A stretch of 64,000 nt of DNA, from NCBI RefSeq assembly GCF_008087665.1, contig NZ_CP042912.1:3596001-3660000 (forward strand). The letters run 5' to 3'. The position numbers were made by a program, and so were the translations under genes. Below the pieces are notes generated by a model, which saw only the letters and a list, made by a program, of their open reading frames with translations, had not been told where the DNA came from and did no database searches. Shown here piece by piece: positions 39,453 through 49,342 of this stretch. The stretch comes from Mariniblastus fucicola (GTDB lineage: Bacteria > Planctomycetota > Planctomycetia > Pirellulales > Pirellulaceae). Position 1 is the first letter of the stretch; each line of letters starts with the position of its first letter.

Positions 39453-42400
39453 ATGCCTTCCAAAAAACGGAAAAACCTGTTTTCTCGATGGACGAAATAT
39501 TTTGATCACGAGGTCTCGCCGGATCGTCGCAAACGCACTCAACAGCGAATCGATGCTCAGTCTTACGCGAGCCTCGAACCGCGACAGGTTTTGACTTCTC
39601 CACTCCCGAGTTTCCCGGTCGACAGTGGACTGTTGTATCAGATTCACGGCGTCGAAGGTAATCAGGGCCAGCTATCTGAAATTGATCTAACATCTCGTGC
39701 ACTGAACGACGTCGGTGACAATGCCGGATTCCAAATCAATGCAACAGCTTTTCGATCCGACGATGGATTCATTTACGGACTTCGACGTGATTCCAACGAA
39801 CTAGTTCGTATTGGAGCCAACGGAGCAAGTGAAACGCTCGGAAACATTTCCGGATTCCCAAGCAGCGGATCGTACTCAGGTGATTTCGCTGAAGACGGTT
39901 TGCTTTATATGCGGAACGGTTCAAGCTTCTATGGCATCAACGTCGAAACGCTTTCCGTCGACAACGTCGTCACTGCAAATGAAAACGTGAGCCGGACTTA
40001 CGACATCGCCTACAACCCGAAGACCGGATTGCACTATTCGATCCGCAAGGCAGGAACGCGATCCGAATTCATTTCGATTGACTTGCGATCCGGCGAAAAC
40101 GAAGGCCAGGTTATCGTCATCAACGACAACCTCGAGCCTGCTGGAACGTACGGTGCACTGTTTTCGGACGCAAGCGGTCGAGTCGTTGCTGGCAACAATC
40201 GAGGCGGCCTTTATGAAATCGACCTTGAAACCGGTGCCGCAACATTCGCTGGCTACTCACCTCGAGCGTCTTCGAATGATGGAGCCTTCTCTGCATTGGG
40301 TAGCTTGAACTTGCCGCCCGTGGTCACCGACGCGTGGATGAGCATCCTCGAAAGTGACTCGCAGCGACAGATTCCGATCGAGACTCCGTATGACCTGGAA
40401 GGTCAAGAATTAAAGGTTACCGTTACGCGTTTACCAAGTATCGGCACAATCGTTGACGGCGCTGGAACCGAGATTGCTACGGGTCAGACGATGACTGTCG
40501 ATCAGCTGACGAGCTTGACGTTCAAAACGCCTGACCAATTTGATTCTGCCGCTGATCCAGTTAGCTTCGAGTACGAAGTCTCGGACGGAAGCTTGACCAG
40601 CACCGGAAAAGTCGACATCAATTTTGCAGGCCTTTCGCGAGTTGAAGGCAGCGTTGTGGTCCTCGACAACAGCGAAGAAAGTTCTTACGCAGGCTACGTT
40701 TACAACAACGAGATCACACTGACCGGCGAAGATTTTCGTGGAAACCAAGTCAAGCAAACTGTGCTGACGGACGTCAACGGAAACTTCAGCTTTGAAGATC
40801 TGGCTCCAGGCAAGTATCAGATTCAGCAAGATCAGCCATACGTGGTTTTTGATAGTCATGTGGTTGCCGAAGCCGAAAACGTGACTCTGGGCGAGAACCT
40901 TGTTTCGGGTTTGATTGTGAGCGAAATGCCTCAGTCGATTTCGGGCATTACTTTCTACGAACATGCTCCGTCCTTGATCTCTGGTTTCACATACGTCGAT
41001 GCCGACGGGAATGGGTCCGTTGGTTTCACCGAAACCGGTGTGGCTGCAGTAGCGATCAAGCTTGAAGGAAAGAATTTTGAAGGTGCCAAGGTCGAGCTGA
41101 AAACGACGACTGACTCGTATGGATTTTACGAGTTTCGCGGTTTGGCTTCGGGAACTTACACCGTGACGCAATCTCAACCCAATGACTACATCAGTGGCGA
41201 AAGCAACGCTGGTGAGTACGGTGGCAAGACTGCCGACAATATGATTGCCAGCATCGAACTCGGCAGCGGCGAGAAGGGACTGGGGTACAACTTCGGCGAA
41301 TACGAAAACAGCTCACTTTCTGGTTCCGTGTTCATCGACAACGACCTCGACGCCGCCAACGACATGGGCGACACGCCACTCGAGGGCGTGACGGTTCGGC
41401 TGAGCGGAACGGATTTTCGAGGAATCGAGGTCAGTGAAGTGACGACGACAGATGCAAACGGCAACTATCGCTTCGACAGACTTCTTGCGGGAACCTACAG
41501 CCTTACCCAAGATCAACCCGAGGGGCTTGAAGAGGGCTTCAGTCACGTTGGAATCTTCAACGATGACGAGACTGTTCTATCGACCAACGGAACACGCAGC
41601 AAGAACCGGATCGACGGCATCGAAGTCGGATTTGGTCGCGACGGACGAAGCTTCGATTTCTCAGAACGGACCGACTACAATTTCGTTGGCGAATTCGAAC
41701 AGACGATCGTCTTTACAGGCACCGACGAATCCGACGTGTTCGTCTTCAACGCCGGCACGACCCATCACTACGCTGAACTCAACGGCGAGTCGCACTACAT
41801 CGACGCCTCGAAAAACACAAACATTGTGTTCGAAGGAAAGCTTGGCGACGACCGGGTTTACATGACGGGTTCGACGAAAGTCGAGCGGGTGATCACGACT
41901 GAAACTTCTGCGGTGATGCGGAGCGAGACGTTTCGTGTGCAAGCCATCGATACATCATGGTTCGTGATTGACTCCGGCGGCGGATTCGACAAAGTCATCA
42001 TGTACGATACGCCGGAAGTCGATCGCATCAAAATGACTCAGGACTACTCTCGACTGTGGAATTCAGAAGGCTATTTTGCGGAAACGCGCGGTTACCATCG
42101 TTCGTACTTCTTTGCCGACAACGGCGGTGACGATCGAGCCTACCTCTACGATTCCAAGTACGAAGACACGATCAAGATGACGCCTTCGAACGCCAGAATG
42201 ATCAGCCGCAAATACTACAGCTTTGCTCGGAACGTGGAGCGAGTTTACGCTTACTCAGTCAATGGAGGCTCTGATCGGTCTCAATTCTGGGACTCACATC
42301 AGGATCAGGACGTTTTCCAAGCCAAGCCTGAGTACGCGAGAATGTACAACGACGGTTTCTACAACATCGCTCAGGGATTCGCGCAATCGGATGCGTTCGC

Positions 42401-43160
42401 TCACAATACCGGCGAGAATGATCGTGCCTACCTGTTCGGTTCCGAAGGCGATGACATGCTCGTTAGCAGCCCGGCCAAAACCGGGATCACGGGCGAAGGA
42501 TTCGCGATCGATGTTCATGGATTCGAGCGGACCTACGGCATCAGCAACGGTGGAAACGACAGGGCTCTATTGATCGATTCAAAAATGGACGATCGATTCG
42601 TCGCTCGGCCTGATGAAGCGACGCTCTACAATGAGGACTACTTCCTCAAAGCCAGCGGGTTCGCGAAAGTGGATGCGTGGTCGTCGCAGGGCGGCAACGA
42701 CAGAGCTTACTTCTACGACTCTGCGGGCGACGAAACATTAGTCGCACTGGACAATGAAGTTCGCATGTACGGGGAACGCTTCGACAACAATAGCCACGGA
42801 TTCGCCAGAGCCTACTCTCACTCGACCGCGGGTGGCAACGATTCTGCGATTCTTTTTGATACCGCTCAGGCGGACACGATCAAACTGGGTGACGACGTTT
42901 CTAAAATGTATGGTGAGACATACTACACGTGGCTGAATCAGTTTGAGAACGTCAAGACCAAGTTCACGAGCGCGAACCGCCACGACCGAGCCATCGTGTT
43001 TGGCTCGATCGACACTGATGCTTTGGCGGCGTCGGGAGAACTCGGCGAGCTGATTCAGGATCACGCGATGGACTTCATTTACGATCCGAACGCTGATGCG
43101 TCTGGCGATAGCGACGATTCCGATCTGGCAGCAATCTTCGCTGAACTGACTGGCGCGTAA
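39453..43160 (+). CDS. giant LEPR-motif extracellular protein with SdrD_B-like domains and novel 47-residue repeats
   Basis: 1235 residues from the ATG at 39453. The N-terminus holds the planctomycete LEPR motif (SLEPRQVLTS, residues 40-49) after a basic region, a presumed export or anchoring signal. Residues about 55-290 resemble a beta-propeller or quinoprotein-like fold (GLLYQIHGVEGNQGQL...). Three Cna-B/SdrD_B-like domains lie at about 396-464, 507-577 and 621-689, each ending in a GxYxxxQxQP block. Residues about 841-1175 are seven tandem repeats of 47-48 residues, each with a core like GGNDRAYLYDS followed by a MYNE-YF-like segment. I do not recognise this repeat. Probably a surface or matrix protein. 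A strong terminator follows. Confidence 0.88.
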   Translation: MPSKKRKNLFSRWTKYFDHEVSPDRRKRTQQRIDAQSYASLEPRQVLTSPLPSFPVDSGLLYQIHGVEGNQGQLSEIDLTSRALNDVGDNAGFQINATAFRSDDGFIYGLRRDSNELVRIGANGASETLGNISGFPSSGSYSGDFAEDGLLYMRNGSSFYGINVETLSVDNVVTANENVSRTYDIAYNPKTGLHYSIRKAGTRSEFISIDLRSGENEGQVIVINDNLEPAGTYGALFSDASGRVVAGNNRGGLYEIDLETGAATFAGYSPRASSNDGAFSALGSLNLPPVVTDAWMSILESDSQRQIPIETPYDLEGQELKVTVTRLPSIGTIVDGAGTEIATGQTMTVDQLTSLTFKTPDQFDSAADPVSFEYEVSDGSLTSTGKVDINFAGLSRVEGSVVVLDNSEESSYAGYVYNNEITLTGEDFRGNQVKQTVLTDVNGNFSFEDLAPGKYQIQQDQPYVVFDSHVVAEAENVTLGENLVSGLIVSEMPQSISGITFYEHAPSLISGFTYVDADGNGSVGFTETGVAAVAIKLEGKNFEGAKVELKTTTDSYGFYEFRGLASGTYTVTQSQPNDYISGESNAGEYGGKTADNMIASIELGSGEKGLGYNFGEYENSSLSGSVFIDNDLDAANDMGDTPLEGVTVRLSGTDFRGIEVSEVTTTDANGNYRFDRLLAGTYSLTQDQPEGLEEGFSHVGIFNDDETVLSTNGTRSKNRIDGIEVGFGRDGRSFDFSERTDYNFVGEFEQTIVFTGTDESDVFVFNAGTTHHYAELNGESHYIDASKNTNIVFEGKLGDDRVYMTGSTKVERVITTETSAVMRSETFRVQAIDTSWFVIDSGGGFDKVIMYDTPEVDRIKMTQDYSRLWNSEGYFAETRGYHRSYFFADNGGDDRAYLYDSKYEDTIKMTPSNARMISRKYYSFARNVERVYAYSVNGGSDRSQFWDSHQDQDVFQAKPEYARMYNDGFYNIAQGFAQSDAFAHNTGENDRAYLFGSEGDDMLVSSPAKTGITGEGFAIDVHGFERTYGISNGGNDRALLIDSKMDDRFVARPDEATLYNEDYFLKASGFAKVDAWSSQGGNDRAYFYDSAGDETLVALDNEVRMYGERFDNNSHGFARAYSHSTAGGNDSAILFDTAQADTIKLGDDVSKMYGETYYTWLNQFENVKTKFTSANRHDRAIVFGSIDTDALAASGELGELIQDHAMDFIYDPNADASGDSDDSDLAAIFAELTGA

Positions 43161-43184
43161 GGAGTACGCAATTGGAATTTAGCG

Positions 43185-43216
43185 GCCTCGCGAGCATGAT
43201 TCGCGAGGCTTTTTTT
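43185..43216 (+). terminator. terminator after the LEPR protein gene
   Basis: Stem GCCTCGCGA / TCGCGAGGC with loop GCATGAT, followed by seven T. It lies 25 bases after the stop codon. Confidence 0.92.
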
Positions 43217-43304
43217 GTTGGGCAACTATGGTAGGTTCATGTCCGAGGGACGTTCTGCGCTCGTTTGCGAACCGACCGATGCCACTGAACTGACTCTGCC
43301 ATTC

Positions 43305-45680
43305 ATGTCCGACCCAACCAAAACTCTGACGCTTGTCGCCGCTTGCGCGTTCGGACTCGAAGCCATCGTAAAACGTGAGCTGATTGCGATGGGCTACGAT
43401 GCTCGGGGATCGCAACCGGGACGAGTCGAGTTTCATGGCAACTGGAGCGACGTTTGCAAAACGAACCAGTGGCTCAGGACGGCCGATCGGGTTTTGGTGA
43501 AAGTCATCGAGTTCGATTCTGCGGACTTTGACTCGTTGTTCGAGACGGTTCGTGATCACGACTGGTCGTCCACGATTCCGGTCGATGCGCAGTTCCCGGT
43601 AACTGGTCGATCGAGGCTTTCTCAGCTCTCCAGCGTTCCCGCAGTGCAGCGAACGGTCAAGAAAGCTATCGTTGAAAGTCTTCAGCGCGAACACAATACC
43701 AATGAGCTTCCAGAAACCGGAGCGGTTTACAAAATCGATGTCGCGTTGCTGAACGACACAGCCACGTTGACGCTCGATACAACTGGCGACAGCTTGCACA
43801 AACGCGGATATCGAAAGCTGACGGGCAGGGCACCGATCAAGGAAACCCTGGCGGCGGCTTTGGTTGATTTGAGTGTTTGGAAGCCGGAACGCATGTTGGT
43901 TGATCCGTTTTGCGGCACGGGAACGATCCCGATCGAAGCCGCGATGATTGGCATGAATATCGCCCCGGGGCTCAATCGAAAGTTTTCCTGTTCGGACTGG
44001 CCGCAGCTACCGGCAGAGATGTGGCAGGAATCGATCGATGATGCCAAATCAAAAATTCGGCGCGATGTTGATCTGCAGATCATCGGGTCCGACATCGATG
44101 AAGATGCACTTGAGATGGCGATGTACCACGCTCGCCAGGCTGGCGTCGACAATCAAATTCATTTTCGCAAGAAACGGTTTGAGGAATTTTCCAGCCAACA
44201 GAAATACGGCTGTATCGTCACCAATCCACCTTATGGCGAACGACTGCAGGACATTCGCGAAGTCCAAACGCTGTACGAAAGCTTTCCTGCTGTATTGCAG
44301 AAACTGGAAACGTGGTCGTTGTTTGTGATCACTAACGTTCTCGCAGTCGAGAAGATTTTTCAGAAGAGCGCAACGCGTCGACGAAAGCTGTTCAACGGTC
44401 GCATTGAATGCACTTACTATCAGTATCTGGGGCCGCGACCACCGAAGGGGTACTTTGATGACGACTACATCGAACCGGATAATGCCCACCACCAGTCGCC
44501 GGAACCATTTGAAAAAGTGACCCCAATCGTAACGACCTTGCCAGCGTCAGAAACCGTTTGCGATACAAATGAATCCACGGCCAACACTGGCGAACGCGAA
44601 GAGTCCAGCGGTGCAGAGCTCAACGTCGAGCAGTCTGTCAATGTTTGGGAGGCGGCGAAACAAAAGCGGACTGCCAAGTCAAAGCCGAAACCGGAAGTCG
44701 CTCCTCTCTTTGGCGGATTGCAGGCGAAAGATCACGAACAGGCCGATCTGTTTCGCAGTCGACTGGTGAAACGTGCTCGTCACCTTCGCCGATGGCCGAC
44801 CAAACGGGGCATCACTTGCTTCCGACTTTACGAGCGGGACATTCCAGAAATTCCTCTGGTCGTCGATCGCTATGAAAACCACTTGCACATCACCGAATAC
44901 GAACGCCCGCACGAACGCGACTTGGGGCGGCACGCGTCGTGGTTGGAACTGATGCGAACGACCGCGGCAGAAGCCTTGGGCATCGATCCAGAAAACGCGC
45001 ATCTGAAATCCAGAAACCATGACTCGCGACAATACGAAAAAGTTGACAACCAGCAAGGTCGAATCGAAGTCCAAGAGGCCGGTTTAACGTTTCTTGTGAA
45101 CCTGACCGACTATGTCGACACCGGCCTGTTCCTGGATCATCGAACCACGCGACTGATGGTGCATAGTGAAGCCAACGGAACTCGATTTCTGAACCTGTTT
45201 GCCTATACAGGTTCGTTTACAGTTTTCGCCGCCGATGCCGACGCAGATTCGACTGTCACAGTTGACCTGTCCAAGAACTATTTGCAGTGGGCCGAAGACA
45301 ATCTGAAAGCAAACAAATTGGCTGGCCCAGAACACAAGTTCGTTGCAATGGACTGTATGGAGTACCTGAAGCGATGCGTTTCCAAAAAGAAGAAATTTGA
45401 CCTGATCGTTGTCGATCCACCAACCTATTCGAACAGCAAACGTACCGACGATGACTGGGACGTGCAGCAGCGGCATGTCGAGATGCTGAACATGATCGCT
45501 CAAATCCTGACTCCCGGAGGCGTCGTCTTTTTTTCCACGAACTTCAGACGGTTCAAGTTTCAGGAAGAACTACTCGTTGGCTTCAATGAGATCCTTGAGA
45601 TTAGCAAGCAAACCGTTCCGGACGACTTTCGCAACAAGCGGATCCATCGTTGCTGGCGGATGGAGAAAGCAAGTTCTTAA
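43305..45680 (+). CDS. rlmL: bifunctional 23S rRNA guanine methyltransferase RlmKL
   Basis: 791 residues from the ATG at 43305 (MSDPTKTLTLVAACAFGLEA); two earlier ATGs in frame are less likely. The N-terminal THUMP domain (about 1-160) binds RNA. The RlmL domain has DPFCGTGTIPIEAAMIGMNI and the catalytic NPPYGERL near residue 307 and makes m2G2445. After a variable linker (about 430-520), the RlmK domain has FLNLFAYTGSFTVFAADADA and VDPPTYSNSKRT near residue 703 and makes m7G2069. It acts on free 23S rRNA during 50S assembly. The fused K+L form matches E. coli RlmKL. Confidence 0.95.
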   Translation: MSDPTKTLTLVAACAFGLEAIVKRELIAMGYDARGSQPGRVEFHGNWSDVCKTNQWLRTADRVLVKVIEFDSADFDSLFETVRDHDWSSTIPVDAQFPVTGRSRLSQLSSVPAVQRTVKKAIVESLQREHNTNELPETGAVYKIDVALLNDTATLTLDTTGDSLHKRGYRKLTGRAPIKETLAAALVDLSVWKPERMLVDPFCGTGTIPIEAAMIGMNIAPGLNRKFSCSDWPQLPAEMWQESIDDAKSKIRRDVDLQIIGSDIDEDALEMAMYHARQAGVDNQIHFRKKRFEEFSSQQKYGCIVTNPPYGERLQDIREVQTLYESFPAVLQKLETWSLFVITNVLAVEKIFQKSATRRRKLFNGRIECTYYQYLGPRPPKGYFDDDYIEPDNAHHQSPEPFEKVTPIVTTLPASETVCDTNESTANTGEREESSGAELNVEQSVNVWEAAKQKRTAKSKPKPEVAPLFGGLQAKDHEQADLFRSRLVKRARHLRRWPTKRGITCFRLYERDIPEIPLVVDRYENHLHITEYERPHERDLGRHASWLELMRTTAAEALGIDPENAHLKSRNHDSRQYEKVDNQQGRIEVQEAGLTFLVNLTDYVDTGLFLDHRTTRLMVHSEANGTRFLNLFAYTGSFTVFAADADADSTVTVDLSKNYLQWAEDNLKANKLAGPEHKFVAMDCMEYLKRCVSKKKKFDLIVVDPPTYSNSKRTDDDWDVQQRHVEMLNMIAQILTPGGVVFFSTNFRRFKFQEELLVGFNEILEISKQTVPDDFRNKRIHRCWRMEKASS

Positions 45681-45845
45681 TCCGGCCAATAGCGGGGCAA
45701 ACCGCGGCGGTTCTTACGTCGCGGTGTGGCGAATGCAGAGACTGATCATCCACAAATGTTTCACTTGGCGAGTCAGCGCCGCTTCGGGTTTTGATCAGCG
45801 GCGAAATCTTGTATAACGCAGCGAAAAGCCTTGCTGGAATGAACC

Positions 45846-46409
45846 TTGAAACAGATCCTGACACTTATCATCCTCGCCGTGATTCTGTGGGTCGGATTTA
45901 CGCAACTCAGGCAACAGATACTTCCCGGCGGCGCGAGACCGGTTGCCACCAATCCAGATCTGACGATCGATGGCCTTCCGGTGACGGAAATTTTCGCGTT
46001 TTCCTATGGCAACGTGATTGATGGCGATTCAGTTCGACTGACGGATGAATCCGGCGCCGAGTTTGACATTCGACTCGCCGCCCTCGATGCACCGGAATCG
46101 CAGCAGCCTTACGGCCCCGAGGCCAAACAGCATTTACAGAACTTGCTTGGCAGCAACGAAATTCTGGCGTGGCAAACTGGAGTCGATCAGTACTCTCGAA
46201 AAATTGCCTATCTGTTTATTGAGCAAGCGAATGGTCAGCTGTTCGAAGTCAACACCCAGATGATTCGCGACGGATACGCCTGGCACTACACGCAGCACAG
46301 CTCCAATCCCGTTCTGCAGTCGATCGAGCAACAGGCTCGCCAGTCAAGGCTTGGGCTTTGGGCCGACATGCAGCAACCGATTCCCCCTTGGGATTACCGA
46401 AAGCAATAG
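45846..46409 (+). CDS. staphylococcal-nuclease-like (thermonuclease) protein
   Basis: 187 residues with a TTG start at 45846; an overlapping ATG seven bases earlier is out of frame. An N-terminal hydrophobic helix (ILTLIILAVILWVGF) acts as signal anchor. The SNase core has the calcium site VIDGDSVRL, catalytic Arg and Glu in IRLAALDAPESQQPYG, and the second Arg in DQYSRKIAYLFI. The order and spacing fit a functional phosphodiesterase acting outside the cytoplasmic membrane on DNA or RNA. It is transcribed with rlmKL on the same strand after a gap of about 165 bases. Confidence 0.88.
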   Translation: MKQILTLIILAVILWVGFTQLRQQILPGGARPVATNPDLTIDGLPVTEIFAFSYGNVIDGDSVRLTDESGAEFDIRLAALDAPESQQPYGPEAKQHLQNLLGSNEILAWQTGVDQYSRKIAYLFIEQANGQLFEVNTQMIRDGYAWHYTQHSSNPVLQSIEQQARQSRLGLWADMQQPIPPWDYRKQ

Positions 46410-46548
46410 TCCAAACTTTGTGATCCCGCAGGCTTTTGAGACCTATCCAAGGACTGTGAACCGACGGTGTCGTCCCGTTTCAAGTTTTGACTCATGACTG
46501 CCGAAATCATTACTTTGATCGGCAAACCGGGTTTTGAATTGGAACGTT

Positions 46549-47727
46549 ATGGGTTTTCTTCAGGGAAGTGTCACGTTTGAGCGATTTCGTGTGACGGAAG
46601 ATCCAACCGGGGCGTTCTCCGATTCTCACATCGAAAAACTCAAGAAGTTCAAGATCGGTAAATCGAAGTCCAATCTGCACGAACAACCAGCGACAGGTTT
46701 CGCTGGCGGAGCTCATCTGCTGGACACCGATTTCGACGCCACGAAGAACATCATCGGCGAAGCCATGCACTTCGGTATCCGCGTCGACTCATGTCAAATT
46801 CCTGGCGGGATCAAGCGAGCCTGGACTGCGATCGAATTGGCGGGAATCATGAAAGACAACGAAGGCGGTCGTCCTTCGAAGAAACAACGTGAAGAAGCGG
46901 TCGAAGCAGTGGACGCACGCTGTGCCGCGGAAGCAGAAAAGGGCAACTTTTTACGGATGAGCGAGACTTCGGTTCTTTGGGACGCTGCAACCGAAACGGT
47001 TTACCTTGGCAGCACCAGCGAGAAAGCCAACGACAATTGCCTGGAGTTGCTCGATCGCGCGTTTGGTATCAAGTTCCGCCGCGTGACTTCGGGATCACTG
47101 GCAGTCGAGTACGCGGACCGTTCTGATCTGACCGCTGAGATGTTCAATACTTCTGCGACCGCGTTTCACCCGGAAGGCTCCAACCAGGTTGTGTGGTGGA
47201 ACGGGATGAACGACAACTATGATTACCTTGGCAATGAATTTTTGCTTTGGCTGTGGTGGCACTGGGAGACGAAATCAAACGTCATCACGCTATCCGACGA
47301 ATCTGAAGTATCCGGCATGTTCGCGCGAACGCTGAGCCTGGATTGCCCAATCGGCGAACATGGCAAGGAATCCATTTCAGCGGACTCGCCCGTCGCACTT
47401 CCGGAAGCCATCCTTGCGATTGGGATGGGCAAGTTGCCTCGCAAAGCCGGCCTGACTCTGGTGCGCGAGGATCAGCAGTACGATTTCACGTTGCAAGCGG
47501 AAACGCTTTCGATCGGCAGTGCTCGTATCAGTCAGATTGGCAACGACGATGTGACACGTGATTCAATCGATCGAATTGAGAGCATCCGACAGCTTTGCGA
47601 GACGCTTGATTTGTTATTCGAGGCATTTTGCGAACGCCGAATCGGCAAGAAATGGAAAGCTGAACAGCAAAAGCTGACGCAATGGTTGCGATCTGAAAAG
47701 CCCGTCCGTCAGAAGCGCGCGGCGTAG
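46549..47727 (+). CDS. RdgC-like recombination-associated protein (tentative)
   Basis: 392 residues from the ATG at 46549 (MGFLQGSVTFERFRV). The overall plan resembles RdgC: a starting beta strand, an early lysine-rich helix, the conserved middle PSKKQREEAVEAVDARCAAEA with a following VLWDAATETVYLGSTS, and a dimer-fold-like second half containing GNEFLLWLWWHWET. RdgC forms rings on DNA and modulates RecA. The match is by pattern, not alignment, so the name is tentative. No signal peptide. The 3' end is next to a palindromic miniature element. Confidence 0.65.
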   Translation: MGFLQGSVTFERFRVTEDPTGAFSDSHIEKLKKFKIGKSKSNLHEQPATGFAGGAHLLDTDFDATKNIIGEAMHFGIRVDSCQIPGGIKRAWTAIELAGIMKDNEGGRPSKKQREEAVEAVDARCAAEAEKGNFLRMSETSVLWDAATETVYLGSTSEKANDNCLELLDRAFGIKFRRVTSGSLAVEYADRSDLTAEMFNTSATAFHPEGSNQVVWWNGMNDNYDYLGNEFLLWLWWHWETKSNVITLSDESEVSGMFARTLSLDCPIGEHGKESISADSPVALPEAILAIGMGKLPRKAGLTLVREDQQYDFTLQAETLSIGSARISQIGNDDVTRDSIDRIESIRQLCETLDLLFEAFCERRIGKKWKAEQQKLTQWLRSEKPVRQKRAA

Positions 47728-47752
47728 TTGACGGTTGCTATCTACAGGCTAC

Positions 47753-47891
47753 TACCAGGCACTGTTTGACAAATTGACTTTCATGTCATCAACGCGGCCA
47801 AACATGAGCGGCAAGGCGCTAGCCGCCGTTAAAAAGCGCAATGGAACGGCGGCTAGCGCCTTGCCGCTCACATTTACCAAACAGTGCCTAG
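47753..47891. repeat. palindromic miniature element, full copy B (family 1)
   Basis: Left flank CCAG then GCACTGTTTGACAAATTG; right end TTTACCAAACAGTGC then CTAG. The interior arms GAGCGGCAAGGCGCTAGCCG and its complement form the same hairpin as copy A. The right CTAG contains the TAG stop (minus strand, 47888-47890) of the polysaccharide-export gene. Convergent genes flank it, so the hairpin may also terminate both. Confidence 0.88.
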
Positions 47892-49090
47892 TCGCGGAAA
47901 AGTTCGCGAACTCCGTAAGTATTAAACACTCCGATGCCCACGTTTTTCACTCGCTGAGGCGGACTGTAGTCGAGGATCAGATAGTCTCCTGAACGCACAT
48001 GAGTCTGACTTGCCTGCTGTGAGAAGCCATTGCCCAGGTCAAACTGCCACGAAATTTGCTGACCTCCCACGTTTCGCACCAGCGTCAGCAATCGCGGCTC
48101 CTGCAGCGGAATCGCCCCAAGACCACGACGAGATTGTGGAATGCCCCCTGCTTGAGCAATCGCCTCCATGACCGACATTGGACGGTCACGCGGAATCACA
48201 AACTCGCCGCCTCCCAATTGACCACCGGTGTAAAAAACCTCGGTCGGCTTTCCCGAAATTGCAACGATGTCACCATCCCCGAGCCGCGTTTGAGTCCGCG
48301 TGAAAGGCTCCGACGGAAAATTTGCGTCACTGCGAAGCGGAAAATATTGCGAATGACCTCGATCGGATTCTGGGTGGCCAACTCTGTCACCAGTGCGCGG
48401 GAATGGAGCACGTCTGTTGCCGACTTTCGCATTTGCGACGTTCCGCAGAACCTGCATTTGTTCCTCTGCGTTGACTCCAGGCAATCCGCCCGATTGCATC
48501 ATGGCGTTTAGCAGATCGTTGTCGCCGGCTGGCAAGTTCAAGTTGTAGATGCGTCCACTACCGTCAGTCCGGGCTGAAACCGGAGAGCTCTGGTTCGTCC
48601 GAAGTCCGGGACGAGCCATTGAGTCCGACTGATCGCCACGAACAACCATCACGTTGACCGTCCGTTTCCGAATCAGGGAAACGATCACCCGATTGCGATC
48701 CGTGATAATCGGGTTCTTCCCCTCGCGGTAAGTTTTTTTCAATAGCGATTCGACTTGGAGAACTGTCAGGCCACGAACGGAAATGGGCTCGACCAATGGC
48801 ATGCGAATCGTGCCGTCGTGCAGCACCAGCGTCGGAAACCCCATCGCGGGAGGCAGATCACTTCCGGCAACAGGCTGATGCACCGGAGGCATGGAGCGAA
48901 ACTCGCCGATCACGCCTTCGACGAATACGCCCAGCGTATCTCCATCATCAAGCGAATACTTTTCCTGCCGGGGCTGTTGAAACAGGGAAGGGTCGACCAT
49001 CGTCTGAGCCACTGTTTTGCTGCCGGCCAGGCATATAGCGAACGCGATCAAAATCAGCCGGGCAACGATTCTTTGACGTTGAATTTTCAT
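47888..49090 (-). CDS. polysaccharide biosynthesis/export protein (Wza-like, SLBB)
   Basis: 400 residues. Signal peptide at 1-28 (LILIAFAICLAGSKTVAQ). The polysaccharide-export domain starts at about 43 with YSLDDGDTLGVFVEGVIGEF and continues LHDGTIRMPLVEPISVRGLTV. NPIITDRNRVIVSLIRKRTVNVMVV leads into SLBB-like regions (DRPMSVMEAIAQAGGIPQ). The protein should sit in the outer membrane as part of an exopolysaccharide channel. No polysaccharide synthesis genes are adjacent. The stop codon lies in the terminal flank of the miniature element, so the last residues may have been set by its insertion. Confidence 0.88.
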   Translation of the reverse strand: MKIQRQRIVARLILIAFAICLAGSKTVAQTMVDPSLFQQPRQEKYSLDDGDTLGVFVEGVIGEFRSMPPVHQPVAGSDLPPAMGFPTLVLHDGTIRMPLVEPISVRGLTVLQVESLLKKTYREGKNPIITDRNRVIVSLIRKRTVNVMVVRGDQSDSMARPGLRTNQSSPVSARTDGSGRIYNLNLPAGDNDLLNAMMQSGGLPGVNAEEQMQVLRNVANAKVGNRRAPFPRTGDRVGHPESDRGHSQYFPLRSDANFPSEPFTRTQTRLGDGDIVAISGKPTEVFYTGGQLGGGEFVIPRDRPMSVMEAIAQAGGIPQSRRGLGAIPLQEPRLLTLVRNVGGQQISWQFDLGNGFSQQASQTHVRSGDYLILDYSPPQRVKNVGIGVFNTYGVRELFRD

Positions 49091-49342
49091 GGTGACATTG
49101 TAATCGGAACTGTGCTTTTACGAATTTCGCTGGCGTCGCCAACTTACGACAGGCCTTCGCCGCGTTCATCATCCTGTCATCAAACAGATCGCCAGGAATC
49201 AGTTTGACGTCGCAAGCAAACCAGTGCCAGCACTCCGATTCGTCGTATTTTCACGTGTTCGATCGGATATTTCGGTTTGGCACGTCGCGTGCAATCTGGG
49301 GAACGTAACTTCCAGTCGAATCATTCCAGAAAAGGATTTCTG

